The notes below the pieces were generated by a model. The model was not told where the DNA came from. It saw nothing but the letters and a program-made list of their open reading frames with translations, and did no database searches. The position numbers were made by a program, and so were the translations under genes. DNA of 22,145 nucleotides from an uncultured beta proteobacterium (GTDB lineage Bacteria > Pseudomonadota > Gammaproteobacteria > Burkholderiales > Rhodocyclaceae), in contig CAJBIL010000214.1 in NCBI GenBank assembly GCA_903953145.1, positions 1 to 22,145 on the forward strand, written 5' to 3'. Shown in pieces: positions 6,422 through 14,127 of the stretch (its first letter is position 1; every line of letters begins with the position of its first letter).

Positions 6422-7381
6422 ATGTTTGCGCGAATTATTGGTGTCGGCAGCTTTTTGCCTGGTTCGGCAGTCACTAACCATGATCTTATGCTGCGCGGAG
6501 TTGATACTAACGACGAGTGGATTGTTACGCGAACCGGCATCAAGGCTCGCCATTTGGTCGAACCGGCAGGTACTACTAGCGAACTGGCGCTTGAAGCAAG
6601 TCGTCGCGCGCTTACTGCTGCTGGTTTGAACGCCAGTGAACTTGATTTGATTATTGTCGCTACTTCGACGCCGGATTTTATTTTTCCCAGTACGGCTTGC
6701 CTCCTGCAAGGAAAACTCGGCAATCATGGTGCAACAACTTTTGACGTTCAGGCAGTATGTAGCGGGTTTATCTACGCCCTGACTATCGCTGAAAAATTTA
6801 TTCGCTCAGGTAGTCACAAAAAAGCTTTGGTCGTCGGCGCAGAGGTGTTTTCGCGCATTCTTGACTGGCAGGATCGAGCTACCTGTGTTTTGTTTGGTGA
6901 CGGTGCCGGTGCAGTGGTGCTTGAGGCTTCTGATAAACCGGGAATTCTCGCGTCGGCGTTGCACGCCGACGGCGCGCACCACAATATATTGTCGGTTCCC
7001 GGTAATGTTTGTAGCGGACAGGTGATTGGTGATCCTTTTTTGCGTATGGACGGAAAAGCTGTCTTCAAGTTTGCCGTTCGCGTACTAGCGGAAGTAGCGT
7101 ACGAGTGCTGTGCGGCGGCGGGAGTGGAACCGAATGAGATTGATTGGCTAATCCCGCATCAGGCCAATATCCGCATCATCGAAGCGACAGCCAAGAAAAT
7201 GGGGCTGAGTATGGATAAGGTCATTGTTACTGTTGATCAGCATGGCAACACTTCAGCAGCTTCGGTACCGTTGGCGCTTGACGCAGCAGTGCGCGATGGG
7301 CGTATTAAGCCAGGGCAGAAGGTAATGCTTGAGGGTGTTGGTGGTGGCTTTACCTGGGGCGCTGTGCTGCTCGAATTCTAG
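6422..7381 (+). CDS. fabH: 3-oxoacyl-ACP synthase III (KAS III)
   Basis: FabH condenses acetyl-CoA with malonyl-ACP to start type II fatty-acid synthesis. The 319-residue thiolase-fold protein carries the full catalytic triad: C113 in DVQAVCSGF, H246 in IPHQANIRI and N276 in QHGNTSAAS. The N-terminal TNDEWIVTRTGI (29-40) is the usual KAS III signature. One base separates it from plsX and 11 bases from fabD, so all are in one operon. Confidence 0.96.
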   Translation: MFARIIGVGSFLPGSAVTNHDLMLRGVDTNDEWIVTRTGIKARHLVEPAGTTSELALEASRRALTAAGLNASELDLIIVATSTPDFIFPSTACLLQGKLGNHGATTFDVQAVCSGFIYALTIAEKFIRSGSHKKALVVGAEVFSRILDWQDRATCVLFGDGAGAVVLEASDKPGILASALHADGAHHNILSVPGNVCSGQVIGDPFLRMDGKAVFKFAVRVLAEVAYECCAAAGVEPNEIDWLIPHQANIRIIEATAKKMGLSMDKVIVTVDQHGNTSAASVPLALDAAVRDGRIKPGQKVMLEGVGGGFTWGAVLLEF

Positions 7382-7392
7382 AAAGGCATTTC

Positions 7393-8334
7393 ATGGCATT
7401 TGCGTTTGTTTTTCCTGGGCAGGGGTCGCAATCGGTTGGCATGATGGCAGCCTATGGTGAGTCAGCCATTGTTCGTGCCACCTTCGACGAAGCCTCAGCA
7501 GCACTTGGGCAGGATATCTGGCAATTGCTCGCGGAAGGACCGGCGGAAGTGCTTGTACAAACAGTTAATACGCAACCGGTGATGCTAACTGCTGGAGTTG
7601 CAACTTATCGCTTGTGGCTCGAGAAAGGTGGCAGACTGCCTTCAGTTGTTGCCGGGCACAGTCTTGGTGAGTACTCGGCGTTGGTTGCGGCAGGGGTTAT
7701 TGCGTTCAAGGATGCTGTACCGCTTGTCAGGCTTCGTGCCGTTGCCATGCAGGCGGCCGTTCCAGTAGGTACAGGTGCAATGGCGGCAATTCTGAATCTC
7801 GACGACGAAAGGATTCGCGAGGCCTGTAGAGTGGCGGTGTCTGAACTGGGCAATAGCGCAGTAGTCGAGCTAGTAAATTTCAATGCGCCGGGGCAAACGG
7901 TTATCGCCGGCAGCAAGGCGGCCGTCGAACTCGCGTGTGAGGGGTGTAAGACCCGTGGGGCCAAGCGTGCCGTACTGCTACCGGTATCGGCGCCATTTCA
8001 TTCTTCGCTAATCCGGCCTGCGGCCGACAAACTCGCTGCACGATTAGCTGAGCTTAATTTTTCAACACCAAAAATCCCGGTTGTAAATAATGTTGATGTC
8101 TTTATCGAATCAGATTTAGCAAAGATTAAGGATGCGCTGATTCGCCAAGCCTATTCGCCTGTGCGCTGGGTCGAAACGATTCAGAAGATGGCCACAATGG
8201 GTGTGACTACGGTAGCTGAATGTGGTCCGGGAAAAGTGCTTGCCGGGCTCAGCAAACGTTGTTCTGAGGGTGTAACAGGGCTTGCACTAGCTGATCTGGC
8301 TGCTATGGAAGCAGCAATTCCGACTCTGGAGTAA
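7393..8334 (+). CDS. fabD: Malonyl-CoA:ACP transacylase
   Basis: FabD moves the malonyl group from CoA to acyl carrier protein. The protein has 313 residues, with the FPGQGSQ motif at 8-14, the nucleophile S90 in GHSLGEYSA, a conserved arginine at R115, and the partner histidine H203 in SAPFHSSL. A GAAAGG ribosome site lies just upstream of the ATG. It sits between fabH and fabG, 4 bases from the latter. Confidence 0.96.
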   Translation: MAFAFVFPGQGSQSVGMMAAYGESAIVRATFDEASAALGQDIWQLLAEGPAEVLVQTVNTQPVMLTAGVATYRLWLEKGGRLPSVVAGHSLGEYSALVAAGVIAFKDAVPLVRLRAVAMQAAVPVGTGAMAAILNLDDERIREACRVAVSELGNSAVVELVNFNAPGQTVIAGSKAAVELACEGCKTRGAKRAVLLPVSAPFHSSLIRPAADKLAARLAELNFSTPKIPVVNNVDVFIESDLAKIKDALIRQAYSPVRWVETIQKMATMGVTTVAECGPGKVLAGLSKRCSEGVTGLALADLAAMEAAIPTLE

Positions 8335-8338
8335 ATCA

Positions 8339-9079
8339 ATGCTCAATGAACAAATCGCACTCGTCACAGGGGCCTCGCGCGGAATCGGCCAGGCTATTGC
8401 TTTGGAACTCGGTCAGCTTGGTGCGATCGTGATTGGTACGGCAACGAGTGAAGATGGTGCTGCAAAGATTACTGCCTATCTCTCCGCTGCTGGACTAAAA
8501 GGCGAGGGCGCCGTACTGGAAGTGCGTGATGCAATGCAACTCGACACGCTGATTAGTTACGTTGAAAATGCCTATGGTGCGATTGGAATTCTGGTTAACA
8601 ATGCCGGTATAACACGTGACAATCTTTCTATGCGCATGAAAGATGACGAGTGGGATGCAGTTCTTGACACCAATCTTAAATCTGTTTTTCGTCTCTCGAA
8701 GGCAGTCATGCGAGGCATGATGAAGGCTCGTCGAGGGCGAATTATCAACGTAACTTCAGTTGTCGGGCATTCCGGCAACCCTGGACAGGTAAACTACTGT
8801 GCAGCCAAGGCAGGCGTAGCAGGGATGACTCGTTCGTTGGCTCGTGAGCTTGGTAGTCGCAATATTACTGTCAATTGTGTAGCCCCTGGTTTGATCGATA
8901 CTGACATGACAAAATCTTTGGACGAAAAACAGAAAACGTCCTTGATCAGTGGAATCCCTTTAGGCCGTCTAGGACAGCCTCATGATGTCGCTGCAGCGGT
9001 AGTTTTTCTCGCATCACCGGGCGCCGCGTATGTCACAGGGACGACGATTCACGTTAACGGCGGCATGTATATGGACTGA
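8339..9079 (+). CDS. fabG: 3-oxoacyl-ACP reductase
   Basis: FabG reduces 3-oxoacyl-ACP with NADPH in the elongation cycle. This is a 246-residue short-chain dehydrogenase. The nucleotide-binding motif is TGASRGIG (10-17), NNAG is at 87-90, and the catalytic S140, Y153 and K157 align with E. coli S138, Y151 and K155. The end, GTTIHVNGGMYMD, is typical of FabG. It starts 4 bases after the fabD stop, with a ribosome site inside the end of fabD. Confidence 0.96.
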   Translation: MLNEQIALVTGASRGIGQAIALELGQLGAIVIGTATSEDGAAKITAYLSAAGLKGEGAVLEVRDAMQLDTLISYVENAYGAIGILVNNAGITRDNLSMRMKDDEWDAVLDTNLKSVFRLSKAVMRGMMKARRGRIINVTSVVGHSGNPGQVNYCAAKAGVAGMTRSLARELGSRNITVNCVAPGLIDTDMTKSLDEKQKTSLISGIPLGRLGQPHDVAAAVVFLASPGAAYVTGTTIHVNGGMYMD

Positions 9080-9106
9080 TGTGGCTGTTTGCTGGATTGC
9101 TGCAAT

Positions 9107-9135
9107 TTGGTAAGCAGTAGCGGTTTTGGTAGAAT
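9107..9135 (+). promoter_or_regulatory. Candidate promoter for acpP
   Basis: TTGGTA (9107-9112, 4/6) and TAGAAT (9130-9135, 5/6) are 17 bases apart in the 100-base gap after fabG. The predicted start near 9142 gives a leader of about 38 bases that contains the acpP ribosome site. A separate acpP promoter is known in other bacteria, consistent with the very high need for ACP. Confidence 0.55.
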
Positions 9136-9179
9136 TGCTAGGTTTTGATTTGTCGATGAACTCTAAGAAGGAAATCCCG

Positions 9180-9416
9180 ATGGAAAATATTGAACAGCGT
9201 GTGAAGAAAATCGTTGCTGAGCAACTCGGCGTTAACGAAGCAGATATCAAAAATGAATCTTCATTTGTTGATGACCTCGGCGCAGACTCACTTGATACTG
9301 TTGAGCTCGTTATGGCACTTGAAGAAGAATTCGAATGTGAGATTCCGGATGATGAGGCCGAGAAAATTACCAATGTCCAGCAGGCCATTGATTACGTTGT
9401 TGGTCACAAGAAGTAA
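9180..9416 (+). CDS. acpP: Acyl carrier protein
   Basis: AcpP carries growing acyl chains on a 4'-phosphopantetheine arm. The protein has 78 residues, and S37 in the GADSLDTVEL motif is the attachment site. It is highly acidic, with helix II LDTVELVMALEEEF. In-frame upstream codons back to 9126 exist, but ATG 9180 is preceded by AGAAGGAA at good spacing and gives the normal length and N-terminus (MENIEQRVKKIVAEQLGV). It has its own candidate promoter and is followed by a hairpin terminator. The enzyme that adds the arm, AcpS, is encoded at the right end of the window. Confidence 0.96.
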   Translation: MENIEQRVKKIVAEQLGVNEADIKNESSFVDDLGADSLDTVELVMALEEEFECEIPDDEAEKITNVQQAIDYVVGHKK

Positions 9417-9480
9417 TTTTCAGAGGAACTTCCCTGTCCCCCGAATTGACAAACTTCTGGGTTAAGCAGGGAGGTATCTG

Positions 9481-9507
9481 GGAATGAATCGCTTTATTCC
9501 TTTTTTT
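9481..9507 (+). terminator. Intrinsic terminator between acpP and fabF
   Basis: GGAATGAA (9481-9488), loop TCGC, and TTTATTCC (9493-9500) form an 8-bp stem with one G-U pair, followed at once by seven T's (9501-9507). It would terminate the abundant acpP message while letting some transcription into fabF, whose ribosome site CGGAG begins at 9511. Confidence 0.72.
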
Positions 9508-9521
9508 ATCCGGAGTTAATC

Positions 9522-10760
9522 TTGGCACGTCGCAGAGTCGTTATCACCGGCCTTGGGATTATTTCTCCCGTCGGCAATTCCGTTGAACAAGCCTGGCAAA
9601 ATATTCTTGCCGGGCGTTCCGGAATTGATCGGATTACCCGTTTCGATATCTCGACGTTCCCCGTACAAATTGCCGGAGAAGTCAGGGATTTCGATATTGC
9701 TCAATACCTTTCTGCAAAAGAAGCCCGTCGTATGGATACGTTTATTCATTACGGAATGGCTGCGGGTATTCAGGCCATCAAAGACGCAGGTCTTGAGGCG
9801 CATCCGGACAATGCCGAACGGATTGGTGTGGCGATTGGTTCTGGTATTGGTGGCTTGCCGATGATTGAGGACACTTGCGACGATTTTCTGGCAGGTGGTG
9901 TTCGCAAAATCTCTCCATTTTTTGTCCCCGGATCGATCATCAACATGATCTCCGGTAATTTGTCGATCATGTTTGGCTACAAGGGGCCAAATGTTTCTTT
10001 GGTCAGCGCCTGTTCGACCGGAACACACAGTATTGGTGATGCTGGGCGACTCATTGAGTATGGCGATGCTGACATAATGATCGCTGGCGGTGCTGAGGGC
10101 TGTGTTTCAAAATTGGGCCTCGGTGGCTTTTGTGCAGCTCGCGCATTATCAACGCGTAATGATGACCCCAAGACAGCTAGTCGCCCATGGGATAGAGACC
10201 GCGATGGTTTTGTTCTCGGCGAGGGCGCTGGTGTCGTAGTGCTGGAAGAGTACGAGCACGCCAAGGCACGTGGTGCACGGATATATGGCGAGTTGGTTGG
10301 TTTTGGTATGAGTGCAGATGCCAATCATATGACGGCCCCGTGTGAAGATGGAGAGGGTGCTGCGCGCTGCATGAGCAATGCGCTACGCAATGCTCAATTG
10401 AGTCCGCAGGATGTGCAATACGTCAATGCACATGGAACATCTACTCCGCTCGGGGATAAAGCAGAAACGATTGCGGTTAAACGTGCTTTTGGTGATCATG
10501 CCAAGAAACTTGTTGTTAATTCAACAAAATCTATGACAGGACATCTGCTTGGAGCCGCAGGCGGTATTGAGGCTGTTTTTTCAGCGCTAGCTATCTATAA
10601 TCAGGTTTCACCACCGACGATCAATTTATTCAATAAGGATGAATTGTGTGACCTTGATTACTGTGCAAACGAAGCGCGACAGATGAAAATCGATGTTGCC
10701 CTGTCAAACTCCTTTGGTTTCGGTGGCACTAACGGCACAATTGTTTTCAAACGGATTTAG
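9522..10760 (+). CDS. fabF: 3-oxoacyl-ACP synthase II (KAS II)
   Basis: FabF elongates acyl-ACP with malonyl-ACP. The protein has 412 residues and carries the Cys-His-His triad C164 (SACSTGTHS), H304 (NAHGTSTPLGD) and H341 (SMTGHLLGAAG), plus the C-terminal NSFGFGGTNG. The start is a TTG at 9522 (reads as MARRRVVITGLG), with CGGAG at 9511-9515 as ribosome site; no in-frame ATG gives a normal N-terminus. It lies just after the acpP terminator, so expression may depend on read-through. Confidence 0.95.
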   Translation: MARRRVVITGLGIISPVGNSVEQAWQNILAGRSGIDRITRFDISTFPVQIAGEVRDFDIAQYLSAKEARRMDTFIHYGMAAGIQAIKDAGLEAHPDNAERIGVAIGSGIGGLPMIEDTCDDFLAGGVRKISPFFVPGSIINMISGNLSIMFGYKGPNVSLVSACSTGTHSIGDAGRLIEYGDADIMIAGGAEGCVSKLGLGGFCAARALSTRNDDPKTASRPWDRDRDGFVLGEGAGVVVLEEYEHAKARGARIYGELVGFGMSADANHMTAPCEDGEGAARCMSNALRNAQLSPQDVQYVNAHGTSTPLGDKAETIAVKRAFGDHAKKLVVNSTKSMTGHLLGAAGGIEAVFSALAIYNQVSPPTINLFNKDELCDLDYCANEARQMKIDVALSNSFGFGGTNGTIVFKRI

Positions 10761-10795
10761 CGGTTTAGATCTGGCTTGGCGTATTACTTTCATCG

Positions 10796-11236
10796 GTGCA
10801 GTTTCCTGTTTCAATTAAACTACACCGATCTCGATTTCTAGCATCGTTCCTTTTTCTATTTCACGTGCTAGGTTTTGCCTGTGCGCTTTCAATGCCTTTG
10901 CCTTGGCTTGTACGCATATTTATGATCTTGCCAATCTGTACTTCCCTCTGGCACAGTCTATTTAAGTCACCAAGAATTCTTGGTTTGCGTCTTTCTGCAT
11001 CTGGAAAGATTGAGTGCTTGTTTGCAGACGGTCAGCACACGGGGTCCGTTGTTTTACGCGACAGTACCGTATTTAGTCATTTGATTATTTTGCGTATGCG
11101 GATTGGTGATGCAGCAATGGTGACTAATCTGACGTTACTGCCCGACAGTATTTCTGAGGATCAATTTCGAACACTTCGGCTATGGCTTCGCTGGTGTGAT
11201 GAAGCTAACGAGTCCGACGATAAGAACGACGTCTGA
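10796..11236 (+). CDS. YgfX-like small membrane protein
   Basis: This 146-residue protein has two N-terminal hydrophobic helices (about 14-33 and 36-54), followed by a soluble domain with LRLSASGKIECLFADG, VVLRDSTVFSHLIILRMR and TLLPDSISEDQFRTLRLWLRW. That pattern resembles the YgfX (CptA/DUF1434-type) proteins commonly found between fabF and nadB in Betaproteobacteria. In E. coli YgfX (CptA) has been reported as a toxin acting on MreB/FtsZ and as a partner of SdhE. No sdhE-like antitoxin gene is present next to it here. The start is GTG 10796 with a poor ribosome site, so the exact N-terminus is uncertain. Its last 32 bases overlap the end of nadB on the other strand. Confidence 0.68.
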   Translation: MQFPVSIKLHRSRFLASFLFLFHVLGFACALSMPLPWLVRIFMILPICTSLWHSLFKSPRILGLRLSASGKIECLFADGQHTGSVVLRDSTVFSHLIILRMRIGDAAMVTNLTLLPDSISEDQFRTLRLWLRWCDEANESDDKNDV

Positions 11237-12791
11237 GAATGGTATTGCGGGCTTTCGGTAGCATCTCAGGAAAGTCTCTACTAAAGTGTAACCCTCGACT
11301 TTCCTTGCGCTGAAGTGCACATCGAACAATCAAGTCAGCTGTAACCACAAGATTGCGTAGCTCGATTAAATCGTGGCTAACCCTGAAGTGAGAATAAAAC
11401 TCTTCAATTTCGCGTATCAGCAGTCTTATCCTGTGCTGCGCGCGTTGTAACCGCTTCGTAGTGCGAACAATTCCAACATAATCCCACATGAAACGCCGTA
11501 ATTCGTCCCAATTGTGGGAAATTACGATTTCCTCGTCGGGGTCAGTGACGCGACTGGCATCCCACTGAGGAAGCTGGGGTAATTCAATTGGATCTTGGGC
11601 GAGAATATCGGTTACGGCAGATTCAGCAAAAACAAGGCATTCAAGCAGTGAGTTGCTGGCCAAACGATTGGCACCGTGCAACCCAGTGCATGAAGCCTCC
11701 CCGGCAGCATACAACCCAGGTATGTCCGTACGCGCCCTTAAATCGGTGACAATGCCGCCGCATGTGTAATGTGCAGCGGGAACAACCGGGATTGGCTCAC
11801 GTGTAATATCAATACCTAATTCGAGGCAACGGGCAAGAATGTTTGGAAAGTGTTCTCCAAGAAATTCAGCTGGCTTGTGTGAGATATCGAGGTAAACACA
11901 ATCCAGTCCGCGTTTCTTCATTTCAAAGTCGATTGCCCGCGCTACAACGTCACGCGGCGCGAGTTCGGCGCGAGAGTCGTGTGCCGGCATGAACCGAGTG
12001 CCATCAGGCAGGCGCAGGATTCCTCCCTCGCCACGTACTGCTTCTGAAATCAGAAATGACTTGGCTTGCGGATGATAAAGACACGTTGGATGGAATTGGA
12101 TGAACTCCATGTTTGCTACGCGGCACCCTGCACGCCATGCCATAGCGATGCCGTCGCCAGTCGATGTATCGGGATTTGTAGTGTAGAGATAAACCTTGCC
12201 AGCACCGCCCGTGGCAATGATCGTATGCGCTGCACCGACTGTAACCACCTCACCGCTGTCACGATCCAGCGCGTAACTTCCGTAGCAACGATTCGTGGCT
12301 ATGCCAAGTTTTTCAGCCGTAATCAGATCAATTGCGATGTGTCTTTCGAGAACAGTGATATTAGGATGCTGACGAACCTTGCGTGTCAGGGTGTCCTGAA
12401 CGGCGAATCCAGTGGCATCAGCGACATGAATGACGCGCCGGGCACTATGCCCCCCCTCACGAGTGAGGTGATAGCCAGCTTCGTCGCGGGTGAAGGGCAC
12501 GCCTTGTTCTATTAGCCAGTCAATAGCCCGACGGCCATTTTCGATGACAAATCGCGTGGTCTCAATATTATTCAGGAATGCGCCCGCAGTAATGGTATCG
12601 CGAATGTGCGCGTCGATTGAATCCTGGCTATCAAGTACTGCTGCAATGCCGCCCTGAGCCCAACTAGATGCACTATCTTCAAGCGCACGCTTGCTAATCA
12701 GAGCCACCTTGAGGGTTTTTGCGAGGCGAAGGGCAGCCGATTGTCCGGCCAGACCACTGCCAATAATTAGAACGTCAAAACAAAGTGACAC
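11205..12791 (-). CDS. nadB: L-aspartate oxidase
   Basis: NadB oxidises L-aspartate to iminoaspartate, the first step of de novo NAD synthesis, with FAD. The preferred start GTG 12791 gives 528 residues (E. coli 540), with AAGG as ribosome site. Longer in-frame starts up to 12920 would put unrelated residues before the FAD motif FDVLIIGSGLAG and would lie upstream of the candidate promoter. Active-site residues line up with E. coli at a constant offset: H234 (QFHPT), R280 (APRDVVARAID), H341 (HYTCGG) and R376 (GANRLASNSLLE). It is divergent from rpoE as in E. coli and convergent with ygfX, overlapping it by 32 bases. Confidence 0.95.
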   Translation of the reverse strand: MSLCFDVLIIGSGLAGQSAALRLAKTLKVALISKRALEDSASSWAQGGIAAVLDSQDSIDAHIRDTITAGAFLNNIETTRFVIENGRRAIDWLIEQGVPFTRDEAGYHLTREGGHSARRVIHVADATGFAVQDTLTRKVRQHPNITVLERHIAIDLITAEKLGIATNRCYGSYALDRDSGEVVTVGAAHTIIATGGAGKVYLYTTNPDTSTGDGIAMAWRAGCRVANMEFIQFHPTCLYHPQAKSFLISEAVRGEGGILRLPDGTRFMPAHDSRAELAPRDVVARAIDFEMKKRGLDCVYLDISHKPAEFLGEHFPNILARCLELGIDITREPIPVVPAAHYTCGGIVTDLRARTDIPGLYAAGEASCTGLHGANRLASNSLLECLVFAESAVTDILAQDPIELPQLPQWDASRVTDPDEEIVISHNWDELRRFMWDYVGIVRTTKRLQRAQHRIRLLIREIEEFYSHFRVSHDLIELRNLVVTADLIVRCALQRKESRGLHFSRDFPEMLPKARNTILRRRSYRRTR

Positions 12792-12819
12792 GATAAAAGC
12801 CTTGCCAACAAAGGCCGCA

Positions 12820-12828
12820 ACTATATCA
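12820..12828 (-). promoter_or_regulatory. Extended -10 promoter candidate for nadB
   Basis: On the minus strand the sequence reads TGATATAGT, an extended -10 (TG, one base, TATAGT 5/6). The -35 region is poor, as is common for extended -10 promoters. The predicted start near 12813 gives a leader of about 22 bases that contains the AAGG ribosome site of GTG 12791. Confidence 0.42.
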
Positions 12829-12929
12829 CGTCCGTTAGAGCGCATACGCACGGCGGCCAATCCGGCAAAAGCATTCTGGGGCGCATCTGTGTTGAATGAG
12901 CGCGCATCACTTCGGCGCATTTGTTGCGC

Positions 12930-12935
12930 TATACT
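12930..12935 (+). promoter_or_regulatory. Possible -10 element of the rpoE promoter
   Basis: TATACT (5/6) lies 43 bases before the rpoE ATG, giving a predicted leader of about 36 bases. No good sigma-70 -35 is found 16-18 bases upstream, so activation or a different sigma factor may be needed. A sigma-E-like pair is incomplete: ACTT at 12933-12936 and TCTGA at 12956-12960 are 19 bases apart, more than the usual 16-17. Confidence 0.3.
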
Positions 12936-12977
12936 TCAGCGCGAATCTCACACCGTCTGACAGGGAAACCACCGAGC

Positions 12978-13577
12978 ATGAGCGATCGCGAAATTGACCA
13001 AAAACTGGTTGAACGCGCACAGGCAGGCGATAAACATGCTTTCGAGATACTTGTAGCTAAGTATCAGCGCAAACTCGGAAGACTTTTGTCGCGTTTCATA
13101 CGCGATCACGCTGAAGTTGAGGATGTTGCACAAGAAGCCTTTATTAAAGCCTATCGTGCGTTGCCCTCGTTCCGTGGCGACAGTGCGTTTTATACCTGGC
13201 TTTACCGAATTGGGATCAACACAGCAAAAAATCACCTCGTCGCTCAAGGGCGCCGTGCGCCCACATCCACTGACTTCGATGCTGATGAAGCTGAAGGCTT
13301 CGAGGATGCAGATCAATTACGTGACATCAACACACCTGAGAGCTTGCTTCAGTCAAAACAGGTTGGAGAGACTGTCAATGCGGCGATGGAGTCCTTGCCT
13401 GAGGAGTTGCGAACAGCCATTGTGCTACGAGAAATTGAAGGCTACAGCTATGAAGATATTGCCCAGGTAATGAATTGTCCAATTGGCACGGTACGCTCAA
13501 GAATCTTTCGAGCGCGCGAAGCCGTGGCAGCCAAGCTGAGGCCACTTCTCGATACTGCACCTGATCGCAGATGGTAA
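12978..13577 (+). CDS. rpoE: ECF sigma factor RpoE (sigma-E / AlgU type)
   Basis: RpoE directs RNA polymerase to envelope-stress genes. The start ATG 12978 (MSDREIDQKLVERAQ) gives 199 residues, close to 191 in E. coli; an upstream in-frame ATG at 12921 would add 19 uncharacteristic residues. Sigma region 2 lies at about 20-85 (DVAQEAFIKAYRALPSFRGDSAFYTWLYRI) and region 4 at about 133-185 (LPEELRTAIVLREIEGYSYEDIA, GTVRSRIFRARE). In relatives the next genes are rseA and rseB, encoding the membrane anti-sigma factor and its periplasmic partner. Here rseC follows directly after 54 bases. With no adjacent anti-sigma gene, control must come from elsewhere or be lost. Confidence 0.94.
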   Translation: MSDREIDQKLVERAQAGDKHAFEILVAKYQRKLGRLLSRFIRDHAEVEDVAQEAFIKAYRALPSFRGDSAFYTWLYRIGINTAKNHLVAQGRRAPTSTDFDADEAEGFEDADQLRDINTPESLLQSKQVGETVNAAMESLPEELRTAIVLREIEGYSYEDIAQVMNCPIGTVRSRIFRAREAVAAKLRPLLDTAPDRRW

Positions 13578-13631
13578 ATCGCCGGTCTTCGCGATTAAAA
13601 TCTCTTCAAATTTTATCGAGCATTAGAAAAC

Positions 13632-14048
13632 ATGATTGATGCGCAGGGAACAATCACCAAAGTTGATGGTGATTTCGCAACGGTTCTTATGGATGAAACA
13701 GGTTGCGGTCGTTGTCATGAGCAAGGGGGGTGTGGTGGCAATAATATCGGGAAAATGTTTTGCTCTACGCCTCGGACTTTCCTTGTATTGAATCCCGGTA
13801 AAGCATTGCCTGGACAAAGGGTACTAATTGCGATTTCAGAGGGCGCTGTTCGACACAGTGCATTCTATGCCTATGTTTTTCCACTATTTTCGTTGTTTTC
13901 TGGCGCTTTTATAGGTGAAATTTTGGGCGGTGAGTCGGGTGCAATTGCCGGCATGTTTGGAGGCCTGCTGGTGGCGTGGCTTGCACTCCGACGCGCTCAC
14001 ATGAAGTCAAATCTTACTCAAAAATTTCAGGCCTACATTCGAACTTGA
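13632..14048 (+). CDS. rseC: RseC/MucC family membrane protein
   Basis: This 138-residue inner-membrane protein has a cysteine-rich N-terminus (C25, C28, C34 and C44 within GCGRCHEQGGCGG and KMFC), then two transmembrane helices at about 76-94 and 98-120. The hydrophobic core AYVFPLFSLFSGAFIGE is typical of RseC, a mild modulator of sigma-E in E. coli and also part of the SoxR-reducing system; MucC is the Pseudomonas form. The four cysteines may hold an iron-sulphur cluster (inference from the family). It directly follows rpoE, with no rseA or rseB between. Confidence 0.88.
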   Translation: MIDAQGTITKVDGDFATVLMDETGCGRCHEQGGCGGNNIGKMFCSTPRTFLVLNPGKALPGQRVLIAISEGAVRHSAFYAYVFPLFSLFSGAFIGEILGGESGAIAGMFGGLLVAWLALRRAHMKSNLTQKFQAYIRT

Positions 14049-14127
14049 GTTTTTAAGGATTGTCCCAAGTTTATTGTCTGCAACATTCTTCATGTGATTT
14101 CAGAAATATTCGGGGGTGCTTTTCGTT

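Noticed and set aside
9446..9451. Perfect -35 TTGACA between acpP and fabF
   Set aside because: No -10-like hexamer lies 15-19 bases downstream; the nearest T-rich candidate (TATCTG at 9475) is 23 bases away.
9428..9475. Inverted repeat ACTTCCCTG / CAGGGAGGT between acpP and fabF
   Set aside because: The loop is 30 bases with no T-run; the nearby hairpin at 9481-9507 is the better terminator.
12792..12920. Longer nadB starting upstream as far as 12920
   Set aside because: The added residues do not resemble NadB, and a candidate promoter at 12820-12828 lies downstream of those starts.
12933..12960. Sigma-E-type autoregulated promoter before rpoE
   Set aside because: ACTT and TCTGA are present, but the GGA part is missing and the spacer of 19 is too long, so it is not called.
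12921..12977. Longer rpoE starting at ATG 12921
   Set aside because: The extra 19 residues are unlike the family, overlap the likely promoter region, and ATG 12978 gives the normal RpoE N-terminus.
13577..13596. Hairpin AATCGC/GCGATT between rpoE and rseC as a terminator
   Set aside because: Only 6 bp with an 8-base loop, followed by A's rather than T's, so it is not a convincing terminator.
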